Translations under genes and position numbers: made by a program
From: Adenophora triphylla var. japonica
Lineage: Eukaryota > Streptophyta > Magnoliopsida > Asterales > Campanulaceae
Assembly (NCBI GenBank): GCA_022495995.1
Contig: JAFEMH010002592.1
Span: 1 to 64,000 of the forward strand
Direction: 5' to 3'
Length of the DNA: 64,000 nt
In this document: piece by piece, positions 23,740 to 36,361 of the stretch
How positions within the stretch are numbered: the stretch's first letter is position 1
Layout of the letters: the number at the start of each line of letters is the position of its first letter
Notes under the pieces: model-generated
The model's input: only the letters and a program-made list of their open reading frames with translations
Database searches by the model: none
Told to the model about the DNA's origin: nothing

Positions 23740-24110
23740 TGAAGCTTTGTACATCACTATTCGGCTCAACACCATGTCACTCCCCGGGGTATTAGTGGAC
23801 AATGGATCATCGGTAAATGTCCTTCCCCTCAAAGATGATGAGGGCCCTCCGCATAAATGAAAGGCGCGTGATCCCATCTACCCGGATCGTCAAAGCCTAC
23901 GACGGTTCGTCTCGTCCCATTCTCGGGGACAGGTGACTCGAACTCGGTACGAAACCCAAATGGTGCCCGCGAAGTTCCATGTAATGGATATCCCTCCGAG
24001 TTCACAAACTCTACTAGGGCGCCCTTGGTTGCATCACATGAAAGCCATAGCCTCCACTCTCCACCAATGCGTCAAATTCATCAACCGGCAGGAGACCTCG
24101 AAGTCATAAG
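23740..24110 (+). pseudogene. D aspartic protease remnant
   Basis: Contains the retroviral-type active-site loop LVDNGSSVNVLP at about 23793-23830 (DNG variant used by plant Tat elements), then AYDGSSRP and, in another frame, LLGRPWLHHMKAIASTLHQ. It would cut the gag-pol polyprotein in the particle. Frame changes occur after the active site. Element A lacks this domain altogether. Confidence 0.7.
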
Positions 24111-25260
24111 GGGTGACAGTTTCCTCATAGGAAACGAAGCCGAAACAATAGCCAAGAACGCCCACACCAAACACCGGGGCTACATCCTTCAAGAGGCAAG
24201 TCTCGCCAAAGCATCCTTTGGAATCCAGCAATGCCAACTATGTCGACACACTCAAGCGAGCGGACTCCGAAGAAGTTCGATTCATCAAATTCAATTGCTA
24301 TTTCCAACACTTTGAGGCGTATCGGAAGGAAATGCCGAACACCGCCGTGATACAGTGCACACAAGTCCCCGGTCCTCAATCACGTATTTGTCGCATTCTC
24401 GCAAACCCATTCCTTGGCCTCGCCCAGGGCGAGGAGGTTTTCATGATAAAAGTCAAGCAAACACCGAGACTCGGCTCGAATCTATGAACGTCGTGTGGGA
24501 CGTCCTCCTTGCCGAACTACCTCGCCAAGCCTTTCCGCTCGAGTATGGGACATGAGATTTTTCTAGCCGCTCACCGAGACGCAATGCGTCCTTACATCCG
24601 GGATTGAGCGATCGATTGTGACGAAACGGAAGTCCCTGCACCGAGGAAGATCCCTACATCCACATGCTCGCTTTCGTATGCCAAACACAGCTTGATTCTC
24701 GGTTCGTACAAAGAGATGATAGCAACGATCAAGAGGGAGCACAGAGGCCATGCCTTTCCCGAGTTGTGAAGCCACCAACAACGATGCCGCTAAAGAATTG
24801 GGAAACTCTCTCAGCCCGTCCGCGACCAAGGAGGAAATGATCACCAAGCTTGGATTGGTCCCCCGTCCTTTCGTGTCAACCTTTGTAAAGTCCTCCGAGT
24901 CTCTCATTGTTGAGTTCGAGTCTCTCGAGTCGTCCGATGGCCTCACGCCCGAAGACTACGAGTCCGTAGCCAACGCTTGTATTCCCCTTCGTCTTCAATG
25001 AAATGATGAACCTTTCGAGTATCCCTTTAATTGCCACTTTAACTAATGATGAATTAACTAATAATCTAAAAACAGTTAATAACGATTCACTAGATGAAGA
25101 GGCGTACACATTAAATGAACAATATATCAAAGAAATCTTTAAGCAGTTGTCCGGAAAGAGGAAAATCGAGCCCAAGCCGCCGAAGAGATTTTGACAAGTG
25201 TGAATTTGGGAACTACGTAAGAGCCTAAAGAGACGCAGATTGGTAGTTTCTTCGAAGGGA
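24111..25260 (+). pseudogene. D pol linker between protease and RT
   Basis: Broken frames with similarity to A's linker (SSDGLTPEDYESVANACIP, then NDELTNN). The G-patch box that A has at this place is not recognisable. Confidence 0.5.
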
Positions 25261-26660
25261 CCGAAAGGGTTGCCCTAATCGAGCCGCTAAAAGAATTCGT
25301 GGATGTGTTCGCATGGTCCTATAAAGATATGCCAGCCTCGATCCTTCCATAGTTGAGCACCGAATACCGCTCGACCCGTAAGTCAAGCCGCAGCGTAAGC
25401 TAAGAAGAATTAAGCCCGAATGGTCCTTACAAGTGAAAGAGGAAATAGAAAAGATGCTCAGGGTATGTGGTTCATCGTGTGGTCATTGAATACCCAACAT
25501 GGCCGTCCAACATAGTGACGGTGACCAAGGCCAACGGAAAGATCCGATGCCGCGTAGACTTCAGAGACTTGAACAAAGCCACCCAAAAGACGATTTCCCG
25601 CCAAACATCGACATCTTGGTAGATTCCACGGCCAACCACGAAGTCAAATCTTTCGTCGATGGTTTTGCCGGGCTACAACCAAATCAAAATGGCGTAAGAA
25701 GATCAAGCCAAAACAGCCTTCACAACCCCTCGGGGCACATACTGCTACACGGTCATGCCATTCGGACTAAAGAATGCCGGGGCTACGTACTGCAGGGCGC
25801 TGACTGCTCCATGACATGATCCACAAAGAAATTGAGGTCTATGTGGACGACATGATAATACATTCCAGAGGATCGATGGCCGCACTTTGTTGATTTGAGA
25901 AAATTCTTCGGCCGCCTCCGAGACCACAAAGATGAGACCGAATCCACCTAAGTGCACCTTCGGTGTAAGACGGGGAAAGGTACTAGGATATATGGTGACG
26001 TAACGGGGAATCGAAGTAGATCCCCGTAAAATCAAGGCGATAGTTGAAATGAAGCCACCACGGACACCGACGTAAGTAAAATCCTTCATGGGAAGACCGC
26101 AATACATAAGCCGCTTTGTAAATCACCGACCTCGATCCGCGAGCCAATCTTCAAGTTGATGAAAAAGAATGCCTACAGAATGGACCCTAATGTCGCCTTG
26201 CCTTTGAACAAATTAAGGCATACCTTGTGAATCCCCGATTCTCTCGCCCACCACATCGGCAAAAGCCACTCTTGCTATATCTCACTGTCACGGATACAAG
26301 AATTGGGGCTATGCTAGCTCAAGAGAAAAAGATTCCAAAGTCGAAAACGCCATCTATTTCGTAGCGTAAAAGCTCCAAGGAAGCGAACTCAATTACTCGC
26401 TTGCGAGAAGACTTGCGCAGTTTGGTCTCGGGTAGTGGGAAAATTGAAACACTACATGCGCCTCACCCGATACATCTTGTTTCAAGGATAGACCCCATCA
26501 AATATCTGTTTCGACAAGCCTTCCATCTCCATGAGATTGGCAAAATGGTCGTTCTTTTTGGCCGAATATGACATCGCTTATGTTTCAAGGAAATCCATAA
26601 AAGGACGCATAATGGCGTAACATCCGGCCGATTTCCCAAGTGATGAGTCCCGAGGACTCG
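25261..26660 (+). pseudogene. D reverse transcriptase and first RNase H remnant
   Basis: Landmarks in shifting frames: VDFRDLNKA near 25553, YCYTVMPFGLKNAGATY near 25742, catalytic VYVDDMIIHS near 25833-25865, LGYMVT near 25984, and the RNase H part up to the end motif ADFPSDE-like at about 26625-26645. At 25693, 25999, 26071 and 26615 a CGTAA gives a TAA stop exactly where homologues have CAGAA. The same change differs between near-identical LTR copies elsewhere, so these stops may be artefacts. As read, the domain is inactive. Confidence 0.75.
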
Positions 26661-27139
26661 AACCTCAATTTCCCGATGATGGAATCTTCGCTCTAGAAGG
26701 AGAAAATCGCTGGCAACTCTTCTTCGACGGGCGTCAAACAAAAGGGGAACGGGATAGGAATGCTTCGGTCGATCCTACCGACGAACACACCCCCATAGCA
26801 AGCAAGGCCGAACTTCAAGTCACCAACAACGCCGCCGAATATGAAGCTTGCATAGCTGGGTTGGAAGCCGCCCTTGAAAGAAATATCAAGGAATTGAGGT
26901 GTACGGTGACTCGCCCTCATCATCAATCGAGTCTCTAACAAATGGAAGACCGTGGATCCGGGTTTGCGTAAGTATCATGCTTACATGGAAGAGTTAATAA
27001 CTCAATTCAAAGAAATCGGCTTTCATTACCTCGCCAAGAGACCGAAACAGTTCGCAGATGCTCGCTACACTAGCCTCTCTTGTCGAAATACTCCGAAGGA
27101 AAGTCTGTTAAACCATTCGTAGTCGGGAGAAGAGAAAAC
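26661..27139 (+). pseudogene. D second (archaeal-type) RNase H remnant
   Basis: Aligns with A's second RNase H: start with WQLFFDG, then NNAAEYEACIAGLEAALERN at about 26830-26885, and a broken VYGDS. It includes another CGTA at 26967-26970 at a CAGA position. Confirms the Tat-lineage order RT, RNase H, RNase H, integrase. Confidence 0.7.
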
Positions 27140-28440
27140 CCCGCCTATTGCTTCGAAATTGAAGCAGCCGAACCGATCAATGATCCCCGGTACACTCAGA
27201 TTTACCAAGCACGAAGGATGGCGAGGCCTCTTTCAAAACGAAGATGGGGAATATAAAGAAGGAATCAAAGCAAAAAGTCTCTCACCCGAAGCGGCTCGCC
27301 TCCCATTATGTCCTTTTGGGAAACATGTTATACAAAAAACGTTATCAAGGCCCCTCCCCGCGATGTATCGGCAAACAAGAGGCTACCGAACTCATGAAAG
27401 AAATACATGGTGGTACTCGCGGCCCTCACATGAATGCTCGAGCTCGATGCAAATCATACCGAGAATGGGGTATTTTTGGATCACCATGGAAGCCGATCGC
27501 ATCCAGCTTTGTCAAAAGCCGCGACAAATGTCACGATACTCAAATCTTAATCACTTGCCTCCTCACGAGTTATACCGCATGACAACCCCTTGGCCTTTCG
27601 TCACTTGGGGAATTGATGTCATAGGCAAAATCACACCATCAGCAAGATACGGCCACGAGTTCGTCCCCGGTAGCCGTGGATTATTTCACCAAGTGGGTTG
27701 AAGCCAAGTCCTACAAAATCCTCAATTCAAAGAAAGTTGCCCTCTTCATCACAGAAAACATCATGTGCCGATACGGGTTGCCGGCCGAAATCATTTCGTA
27801 TAATGGATCCCACTTCAAGGGAATGTGACAGTTGCCGCGTAATTCCGAATAACCCGTCACAAGTCATCACCCTACAGCCCCAAACCAACGGAGCCGTCGA
27901 AGCAAAGCAAACAAGACTCTGGAAAATATCATCCGGAAAATGGCCGTCCAAGGCGTAGATTGGCCCGAGAAGTTACACTTGGCACTCGGGGCTACGTAAC
28001 ATCGCCGAAGACTAACGGCAACCGGGGAAACACCTTTTGCCCTCACATACGGAATGGAAGCCGTACTCCCAATCGAGCCGGAAATACCCTCGCTCCGTAT
28101 ACCGCTGGAAAGCCAAATCAACGAGGTCGAATGGCTCCGCAGTCGCCATGACGAATTGGCCCTACTAGATGAACGCCGACTGAAGGCCATGGAACACATC
28201 CGGGCCTACCAAGGAAGAATGGCCAGAGCTTTCGACAAGAAAGTAAAGCATCGGGAGATCCGAGAAGGTGATCTCGTTCTAAAAGAAAAGCCCCCACCCG
28301 TATCAACCCTCTCGGCAAATGGGAGCCTCGTATGGGTCGGGCCATATGTCGTCCGTAAGATCTTCTCCGAGGAGCCATGCAACTCGGCACCTCGACGGGA
28401 ATCCCTTTGTGCACCCAGTGAATGGTGACAAGCCGCGCGA
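27140..28440 (+). pseudogene. D integrase remnant
   Basis: Integrase in several frames: GYFWITMEADRIQL near 27465, TWGIDVIGKIT near 27605 (first Asp), an Asn-containing variant of the DNG region near 27800, NGAV-E near 27890, and the C-terminal region MEAVLPIEPEIPSL to a WVGPYVV motif at 28054-28360. No chromodomain. The final codons before 28440 run into a frameshift and A-rich DNA. Not functional as read. Confidence 0.75.
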
Positions 28441-28858
28441 GATACTACGCGTAAAAAAAACAAAAAACAAAAAACAAAAACAAAAAAAAAAAAAAAAAAC
28501 AAAAAAGAGTGCTAAAAGAGTAATACCCAACTAGGTTAGAAACCCGAAAAGGGCAGCCTAGGTAAAAAACAGGTTGCACCACAAAAAAAAAAAGACAAAA
28601 AAAAAAAAAAAAAACAAAACAAAAAACAAAAAAAAAGGAGTGCTAAAAGAGTAATACCCAACTAGGTTAGAAACCCGAAAAGGGCGGCCTAGGTAAAAAA
28701 CAGGGTTGCACCAAAAAAAAAACAAAAAACAAAAAAAAAAGAGTGCTAAAAGAGTAATACCCAACTAGGTTAGAAACCCGAAAAGGGCGGCCTAGGTAAA
28801 AAACAGGGTTGCACCAAAAAAAAACAAACAAAAAAAAAACAAAAAAGAGTTCACCAGT
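28441..28858 (+). repeat. D triplicated post-pol unit
   Basis: Three copies of a 100-130 bp unit starting GAGTGCTAAAAGAGTAATAC and ending CAGGGTTGCACC, at about 28506, 28637 and 28740, separated by A-rich runs with interspersed C. B has one copy and A about two in the same place. Confidence 0.75.
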
Positions 28859-28924
28859 TGAACTACGAAGACCTGAGCTCCTCAAAATGAGGGGAACGTA
28901 GGCAGCCGGAAACGGTTCGGTCTA
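28859..28924 (+). other. D post-pol hairpin box
   Basis: GAACTACG ... AACGTAGGCAGCC ... GGTTCGGTC with inner arms CCTCA and TGAGG, a third pairing variant of the box in A and B. 28925-29151 is unassigned 3' sequence. Confidence 0.65.
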
Positions 28925-29151
28925 AAGCACAAATAAAAGCCATACTTTGGCATCAATACAATTGATCAGACCATGAAAGCGTCTCCAAAAACTCTAAAGC
29001 AATTCAAATATTCATTACAAGTTAAAAGCTCTTTGATGAGTCTAAGCCCGATTCATTCCTACAACCGGCAACCTGCTAAAGGAAAACTAAGATACATAAT
29101 CAAACTAATGTGTCTGTCATGGCAAGAAAGGGATACTTGGAAACCTCAGAG

Positions 29152-30655
29152 TCACTCCAAGCCACTCGTACTGGTCTCTCCCTTCTTCTTCCCCCTCCGA
29201 GTCTTTCTCTTCTGAACCGGAAAAATGTCGGTATTCCTCCTACCAAGCTCTGGTATAGGAACAGGGTCTATCAAACCGGCCTCTGTCAGGGCCTTAGTAG
29301 CCCTAGCGTCATCCCTCATCTCCTGTAACCTAGCTGGTAACATAGGAGCCCTCCTCTCCTGTCTCTTGACGTAAGCCTCATAATCGGTCACAGCGTCTCC
29401 GCTCCTGTCATGAGGGTTGGCCCTCGCCTCGGCCCTCCTCCTCTCAGAAACGGTCAGGTCCTCCGCACCCATAATGGCCTCACGCCGCCTCAAAATGGCC
29501 ACCTGAGTCTCTCCCAGATGCCTCTCATACCAATCCAGGTACCAAGTGGTCAGGAACACCGGTCTCGGACGCCTGAGAATGACCCGAGGAGGAAAGGCAT
29601 CGTACCTCCATACTCGGGAAAGAAATGGAAACACCGAGGGATCATCCATGGAAACAGGAGCCACCACCCTGGTAGCTATATCATCAAAACCCTCCAAAGG
29701 AACCTGCTCCAAGCCAAAGCGTCTCGGGACCCAGCCGGAATGTAAAAGCTGGGCCTGAAAGCCCCGGAAGCATAACCACATGGGACCCGTCCTGAAGCAC
29801 TCTGCGAGTCTCCACCCGCCAATGAGGCACCAACCATCTGATATCTTCAGTCTGGCGACCCGCCATCCAACGCTCCCACGAGCCCTGATCATCAAAATCT
29901 ACATCAACACCTCTCCTGGCAAAAGTCCAAGGCACGATCATATCAGAGGTTTCCCGAAGAACCCCCAAACGCTCCATCAGCCACAGGGTCAAGAGAAACG
30001 GGCTGCCCCCATGCATATACCGTCTCCCGGTAGCTAATCTGTCGAGAGCATGGAAGGTCTCCCCCAAGATCAAAGGAATGACATCTCTGCCCGAGCGGCA
30101 GTGAACAACAACATCCAGCAAAGCTCGATGACAGATCCCAAAGGAATAAACCATGAACAAAGTGCCGAACATGCAAAGTGCAAAGGCATCCCAATAGGCG
30201 TCATCCACCAAGCCTAAGCCCCTAAATCTGTCGGGAAGACCGGAAATATCAAAATGGTCGGGACCGCGGATCATGCCTCGTGCTTCCTCCGGGGAAAGAT
30301 GAAGAAGGTTGCACAACTTGTCAACAAAAGAAGCTCCTCCGGACAAAGGAATTGCTATCTCCTCCACCTCCGGACCTCCAAGCAAGGCCCGAAATTCTTC
30401 CACAGTCGGAACAATCTCGTTGAAGGAAAGGCAAAAGACATGCCTTCTAGTATCCCAAAACGAAGAAGAAGCCCTTAAGAGGTCATAATCCGGAATCAAT
30501 TCTTTGAGAGACCACAAGCATCGTACCTTGTACCGTTCTTCTAAGAAAGACCTTCTCTCATGCATAATTTCCCGGGACCAATCCTTGAACTTGTTGAAAA
30601 ATGACATTTGGGACTCTTGGGACAATTTTGAGGGAGCTTTTCTAAGGCGTTCCAT
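29152..30655 (-). pseudogene. DUF7745-like antisense gene of element D
   Basis: The best-preserved DUF7745-like gene: open from the ATG at 30653-30655 to about 29735, then, after one frameshift, open to the TGA at 29152. Total about 500 codons, as in A and B. Landmarks: LRASSSFWDTRRHV, NEIVPTVEEFRALLGGPE, GLPDRF, VIPLILGETFHALDRLA, RFGLEQVPL and YLDWYERHLGETQVAILRRRE. The C-terminus has KRKTRRGKKKG, a likely nuclear localisation signal. The ATG was preferred over the in-frame one at 30736 because the shorter N-terminus matches B. CAG and CTG are normal here, so the frameshift may be genuine. Confidence 0.8.
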
Positions 30656-30741
30656 GGTGTTTTCTCTCTTCCTCCCGAAAATGGGTTTGTTTGAATTTGG
30701 AGGTTGAAGGAAACATTTGAATTTGAAATAAAGCAAAGCGG

Positions 30742-30797
30742 ATTTAAAGCAAAATCAAAGGGCAGTGTCGAATCTTGTCCCCATCCGCGCGGATGGG
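30742..30797 (-). promoter_or_regulatory. Promoter of D's DUF7745-like gene
   Basis: An 18-bp perfect palindrome CCCATCCGCGCGGATGGG at 30780-30797 and a TATA-like TTTAAAT at 30742-30748, about 30 bp downstream on the minus strand. The flanking GATTGC is shared with the palindrome before D's PMD gene. 30798-31137 holds A-rich DNA and a CATTGCATTGCATT stretch. Confidence 0.65.
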
Positions 30798-31137
30798 ATT
30801 GCTTCCCAGAAAAATTCTGCAACAGTCAAGCCGCTACACCAAAAGAGGAATATTCCGTCCCGGTTGCTCGAAACCTGTGCAAAAACCTCCCAAACCAGTC
30901 CATATACCAAACACCCTTGCAAAAAAAAAAACCAAGGCTCATGCAACACTGCATTCATATTGCATTGCATTCAATAAAATCCTAAATTATTACATTCCAA
31001 AAAAAAAAAAAAGGAGAGGGTACAAAAAAAAAACAACAAACAAACATAAATAAAATCCTAAATTATTACATCCAAAAAAAAAAAAAATGTGCATGATACG
31101 TACAAATCTAAATCTCAAAAAAAAAAAAAAAAAAAAA

Positions 31138-33918
31138 TCAATCGGAGTCTCCGGCACCCGATGTCTCCCCGGCCCCTCTTGCGACTCGGGCCCGCCTCGT
31201 CGGGAGCCACGAAAGTCTCGGGCTCGAGAATCGTCCTCATCTCCGAGAAAGAGGCTCGTCGGGACCAACCGGCACACTCGATAGGAGTAAACCCGGATCC
31301 ACGAAGAAGTCGTACCCGAAGGTGAAGGCGTCCGACTCCTGAACATACGGAGACGACCCACCATGCCGCCGGACGTGTCCACTGCCGTGCGGATCCCCAA
31401 GAATGACGTGATCCGAAGGCGGTGCCGCGCGGTGATCAATGAGAGGAGAAAGAGGGGTCTCGGAAGAAGTCTCAGGGAATAGGAGAAGCCTCCCGTCGGA
31501 CGGAGTGCGGCCGTGGTCTCCTCGCCCTAGCACGAGGTGCCCGCAAGCAACCATCCTCCGTATGAACCTCTTGGCTCCGATCACTTGCTTCGTCGGTGTC
31601 TCGACGACCACCTCCGAAAACCGCACAAAAGCAAAAGCGTCAAAAAAAAAAAGAAGTGATGCTAGAGATGATGAAACAAAAGAAAGAAAAGAAGGGGAAA
31701 AGGTGAAGCCATACCTTCATACCGGACGAGGCCGGAAAGCTCGTGGAAGCCGCTCGGGTGAGGGATCTGCACCTCAATCGGACCCCATCCTGGATGTAGG
31801 AAAAATCCGTCCGAGGGTACCGCGGGATCCCAAGCCCCTCCCTCTCCAAACACTGAGGCATCCTCGGCCTCCTCAAGACGAACGTCGCATATGGCTCGAT
31901 CGCCACGAAGTCCGAGAAGTCTTTGGCTGCTCGGTAATCATCCCAGTCACGGACCGATCGCTCGGATGCATCATATCGGCGGGAGGCTCCACCGGTGTCC
32001 TCGAAGGCGAGTTCACGCCATCTTTGGCGCGTCACCCTCTCTCCCGAGATAGTAGGCGTCGCAAGTCGGGCCCTCAAAATCCTCCGGCCGCACCGTCCGG
32101 ATCTCGGATCTCGGCGCCCTTCGGTGCGCTACCTCAAAGCGATCCCGGGGAAGAATATCATCCCCTCATCCGTCTCGGCCTCCCAGTCAAAGGAAGGCAA
32201 TCCGCGTACACGAGAGTCGTACGCCCCCTGGAGCTTATCTTCTCCCGGGCATGCTTGGACCAAGGCTGCATGGCCGGATACGCCCGACGTACGCCTCGGG
32301 TGCCTCCACCGTGACGTGGAAAAACTCCAACGCCCGTACACTGCGAAAGGTAAAAATCCAATCAATCCGGTGCAAATAAAAGTGCGTGCTCAAAGGAAAG
32401 AGGGAAAGCAAAAGAGAGCTTATACCTCCAGAGCAAACTCGAAGCGATACGGGGAGCTCACGGCCTTCATTTGTATCTATCAAGAGCGAAGTACGGCTCG
32501 GCCCGGCCCGGCCTCCCCAGAAATATCTCCAACCGTCTCCATGTCCTCCAAGGACCTCGGCAAGGCAAAGACTGCCGTCCCCTCGGCATGACCAAAGAGC
32601 GTGCTCGAGAAAGTAAACCACAGGAAGGACCTAGCAATGCGCTCGGCGCTAAACCTATCCTCCCGGCCTCGTAACTCGCGATGGTCTCCACGATCTTGCC
32701 GAAGACCACGGCATACTCCATCCCCATCCCCTTTTTGGGAATAGGGGAAAATCCAAGAAGAGCTGCGAGATCGGCATCGGCAGCCATCTCTCCACTCAAT
32801 GCTTTGCGTCCATTGAAGGACAGACCCGTGATCGCAGCATAGTCAGAAGGCGTAACAGTCGCCTCGCCCCAGAAGAAGTGGAATGTGTGGGTCGCATCCC
32901 ACCAATGCTGCGCTAGAGCCAACATCAAGCCCTTGCACTTAAGGAACTTGACCGGTCCCTCAAGCACTCGACGAACTCCCAGCGCCCCGTCTCGACAACG
33001 ATCTGTCTCGGACTCGGCAAAGCTCCTCGGCCCGCATCCGGAAGCCGATCCCACAAGTCAATCACGAGACTCCACCGATCCTCGAGTCTTCATCTTGTTC
33101 GGTGCTCCGTCACAAAACGGTTTCCGCCCTAAAAAAAAAAGAAAAAAAGAAAATGTCAAAAAGATTGCATTTACAAAAAAAAAATTCGACAGCATAACAG
33201 CATACAATGAGCATAGCCCCATTTTTCTCGCATGAAAGAAAACAATTTGCAAGTCCCAATGCATTCATCAAAAAAAAAAAAGGATGCATTCCTACGGAAG
33301 TAAAAACTCCGTCCCATTTTCAAAAAAAAAATGCATACATGCATACCATCCATCTTACATGCAACGGGAGGAAAAATCCGTCCCACTTTTCAAAAAAAAA
33401 AAATCCTAAACATACATCTCATATTTGCCAAAATGCCCATTCTTTTCAAACAAAGTGCATGCATTGCATCATCATTCATCAATATCAAAATTCAATTTCA
33501 ACAAAAAAAAAAAAAATCATCATCATCAAGAACATGCAATATTCAATTCCAAAAAAAAAAATGTGGCAAAAATGCCAATTCTTTTTCCCAAGCAAAATGC
33601 ACATTTTTGGGACACTCACAAATTCATTGCAACATTGCATATCATCAATATCAATATTCAAAAAAAAAATTCAAAAATCATCCAAAAATTTCAAACAAGA
33701 AATCGACAAAAGGATCAAGAGGATTCGAAATATACCGTTCGGAGATGCGGATCCGAAGCCCAATGTTGCCAAGCATCGGGGTAATGCTCCTCCGCAACCG
33801 ATTGCGAAAGATTGTAATGCCTCCTCATCCGGACGAGCTCCAATCGCCTCTCCGCTACCGGACCACGTCCTTGGCCTTGAAAAGCGCCTTCCCCGTGTTC
33901 CATTGCTCGAAAAATCAA
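31138..33918 (-). pseudogene. PMD-like antisense gene of element D
   Basis: Multi-exon gene opposite to gag-pol. A short first exon (about 33918-33736) ends at a GTATAT donor. The next exon follows TTTTTTAG at about 33132 and contains the PMD signature HWWDATHTFHFFWGEATVTP near 32890 and ITGLSFNGRK. Later exons lead to a TGA at 31138-31140. Frames shift repeatedly in a region depleted of CAG and CTG, so the damage may be overstated. PMD proteins of hosts act with phosphatase-like PP7L in silencing and genome stability; a counter-silencing role for the transposon copy is speculation. Confidence 0.65.
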
Positions 33919-34035
33919 GAAAATCGGAGGAATTTTGAAGCTTCTAGGGCCAAAAATGGCTGCTCTCCTCGTTTTTCTCTCTCTGCTCTCGACAATCTCA
34001 AAAAATTGGGTGAGGAAGAAGAAGGGCGTTGGCCC

Positions 34036-34074
34036 AATTAATACCCACGACTTTCCATCCCTATCCGCGCGGAT
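34036..34074 (-). promoter_or_regulatory. Promoter of D's PMD-like gene
   Basis: Palindrome ATCCGCGCGGAT at 34063-34074 and a TATA-like TATTAATT at 34036-34043 on the minus strand, about 20 bp downstream. Confidence 0.6.
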
Positions 34075-34189
34075 GAGATTGCAAGGGTCAAAATGACCCT
34101 TTTGCCCCTTAAAATTTCGGGACTACTGCAATTCGGTCCCGACTTGACAAAGTTAACCAAAGTTAACCAAAGTCGGCCCCTTGTCAAGA

Positions 34190-35445
34190 AAATTATCCCC
34201 GGCAGTCAAACGTAAGACCGAGTGACCCGAGAAAGATAACGAGATCCCGTATCTTTCATCAAAATCTTCCCCTAAGCGAGTCAAACGTAAGACCAGAGTG
34301 ACCCGAGAAAGATAACGAGATCCTCAGTATCTTTCATCAAAATTACCCCGGCGATCAAACGTAAGACCGAGTGCCCGAGAAAGATAACGAGATCCCGTAT
34401 CTTTCATCAAAATTGCCCCCGGCGATCAAACGTAAGACTGATCTCCTGAGAAAGATAACGGATCCCGTATCTTTCATCAAAATTATCCCCGGCAGTCAAA
34501 CGTAAGACCGAGTGCCCCGAGAAAGATAACGAGATCCCGTATCTTTCATCAAAATTACCCCGGCGGTCAAACGTAAGACCGAGTGCCACGAGAAAGATAA
34601 CGAGATCCGTATCTTTCATCAAAATTATCCCCCGATCAAACGTAAGACCGAGTGCCCTGAGAAAGATAACGAGATCCCGTATCTTTCATCAAAATTACCC
34701 CCGGCAGTCAAACGTAAGACCGAGTACCTGAGAAAGATAACGAGATCCCGTATCTTTCATCAAAATTATCCCCGGCAGTTAAACGTAAGACCGAGTGCCA
34801 CGAGAAAGATAACGAGATTCTGTATCTTTCATCAAAATCATCCCGGCGGTAAAACGTAAGACCGAGTGCCCGAGAAAGATAACGAGATCCCGTATCTTTC
34901 ATCAAAATTATCCCCAGATCAAACGTAAGACCGAGTGCCCCGAGAAAGATAACGAGATCCCGTATCTTTCATCAAAATTACCCCCGGCAGTCAAACGTAA
35001 GACCGAGTGCCCTGAGAAAGATAACGAGATCCCGTATCTTTCATCAAAATTATCCCCGGCAGTAAAACGTAAGACCGAGTGCCCCGAGAAAGATAACGAG
35101 ATCCCGTATCTTTCATCAAAATTATCCCCGGCAGTCAAACGTAAGACCGAGTGCCCTGAGAAAGATAACGAGATTCCGTATCTTTCATCAAAATTACCCC
35201 CGGCAGTCAAACGTAAGACCGAGTGACCTGAGAAAGATAACGAGATCCCGTATCTTTCATCAAAATCTTCCCCGGCAGTCAAACGTAAGACCGAGTGACC
35301 CGAGAAAGATAACGAGATCCCGTATCTTTCATCAAAATCTCCCGGCGATAAAACGTAAGACCGAGTGCCCTGAGAAAGATAACGAGATCACGTATCTTTC
35401 ATCAAAATCATCCAAGCGATCAAACGTAAGACCGATTTCCCAGGC
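34190..35445 (+). repeat. D tandem array, about 18 units of about 71 bp
   Basis: Units begin AAACGTAAGACCGAGTG and include GATAACGAGATC and CGTATCTTTCATC. Variation among units is concentrated at CAG positions (GGCAGTC, GGCGATC, GGCGGTC). The array gives chance frames with a 24-residue repeat on the minus strand; these are not genes. Confidence 0.9.
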
Positions 35446-35528
35446 AGTACGTCGATTTTCCCAGAAAGGCTAACGAAATCCCCAAAGTTAACGGAATCCC
35501 AAAAGCCAACGAAATCTCGAGTAAGACT

Positions 35529-35591
35529 CGAACTACGAAAGGGCTTGATTCCCACTAGGGATACGTAGGTAGCCTATCATTAGGTCCAGCC
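35529..35591 (+). other. D pre-LTR hairpin box 1
   Basis: GAACTACG, inner TTCCC and GGGAT, then ACGTAGGTAGCC and GGTCCAGCC. Confidence 0.6.
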
Positions 35592-35656
35592 CCTCGACCA
35601 AAACGGTCACCCTCTCCTTCGGCAGCAGACAAAGTCCACCGAAAGGCCATTTCAAA

Positions 35657-35985
35657 TTAAGGTCCGAGGCGCCTAAAAAGCCATCATCATTAAGGTCCGA
35701 GGCGCCTAAAAAGCCATCATCATTAAGGTCCGAGGCGCCTAAAAAGCCATCATCATTAAGGTCTGAGGCGCCTAAAAAGCCATCATCATTAAGGTCCGAG
35801 GCGCCTAAAAAGCCATCATCATTAAGGTCCGAGGCGCCTAAAAAGCCATCATCATTAAGGTTCGAGGCACCTAAAACGCCATCTTCAAGGTTCGAGGCAC
35901 CTAAAACGCCATCTTCAAGGTTCGAGGCACCTAAAGCGCCATCTCCAAGGTTTGAGGCACCTAAGACGCTATCACTAGAAAGCGA
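35657..35985 (+). repeat. D second array, 33-bp and 30-bp units
   Basis: Six to seven units of 33 bp (ATTAAGGTCCGAGGCGCC...) followed by four units of 30 bp (TTCGAGGCACCTAAAACGCC...), the second type derived from the first. 35986-36200 has short related repeats with GACCGAAAATGGTCAT. Confidence 0.9.
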
Positions 35986-36202
35986 TAAATCGCAATCATC
36001 CCCAGCAGAGACCGAAAATGGTCATTCCTATCCCCAGCAGGCGGATACCCGTCAGGACCGAAAATGGTCATTCCTATCCCGGCGGAGCGGATAGCCATCG
36101 AGACCAAAAATGGTCATCTCTTATCCCAGCGAGTTTCTTTCCGATGTAGGCGTAGAACTCGCTCATCGGGTTCGAGGCACCTAAAACGCCATCATCTCGG
36201 GG

Positions 36203-36361
36203 TCAAAGACCCGAACTACGGCAGCTTGATTCCCTTAAGGATACGTAGGTAGCCTATCGCTAGGTTCGGCCACCCGATCACTCGATCATCCTGCCAAATA
36301 TGGAGCCTTACTCTTATCGACGACCCCGCTTCCTTCGAAAGCGCCGTCGCCGAGGGGCTCC
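36203..36361 (+). promoter_or_regulatory. D pre-LTR hairpin box 2 and polypurine tract
   Basis: A second copy of the box (GAACTACG to GGTTCGGCC, inner TCC and AAGGA) at 36203-36271. The PPT-like CGAGGGGCTCC ends at 36361 next to the LTR. The same PPT sequence precedes the 3' LTRs of B and C. Confidence 0.65.

Noticed and set aside
28206..28885. Phe-rich minus-strand frames
   Set aside because: Produced by reading the A-rich spacers of the post-pol repeats on the other strand.
34407..35282. Minus-strand frames with a repeated 24-residue peptide
   Set aside because: They follow exactly the 71-bp tandem array (a multiple of three only by chance in some units) and have no start context or relatives; non-coding repeat.
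34190..35445. CRISPR-like array
   Set aside because: Whole units are repeated head to tail without unique spacers, in a plant retrotransposon; a tandem satellite.
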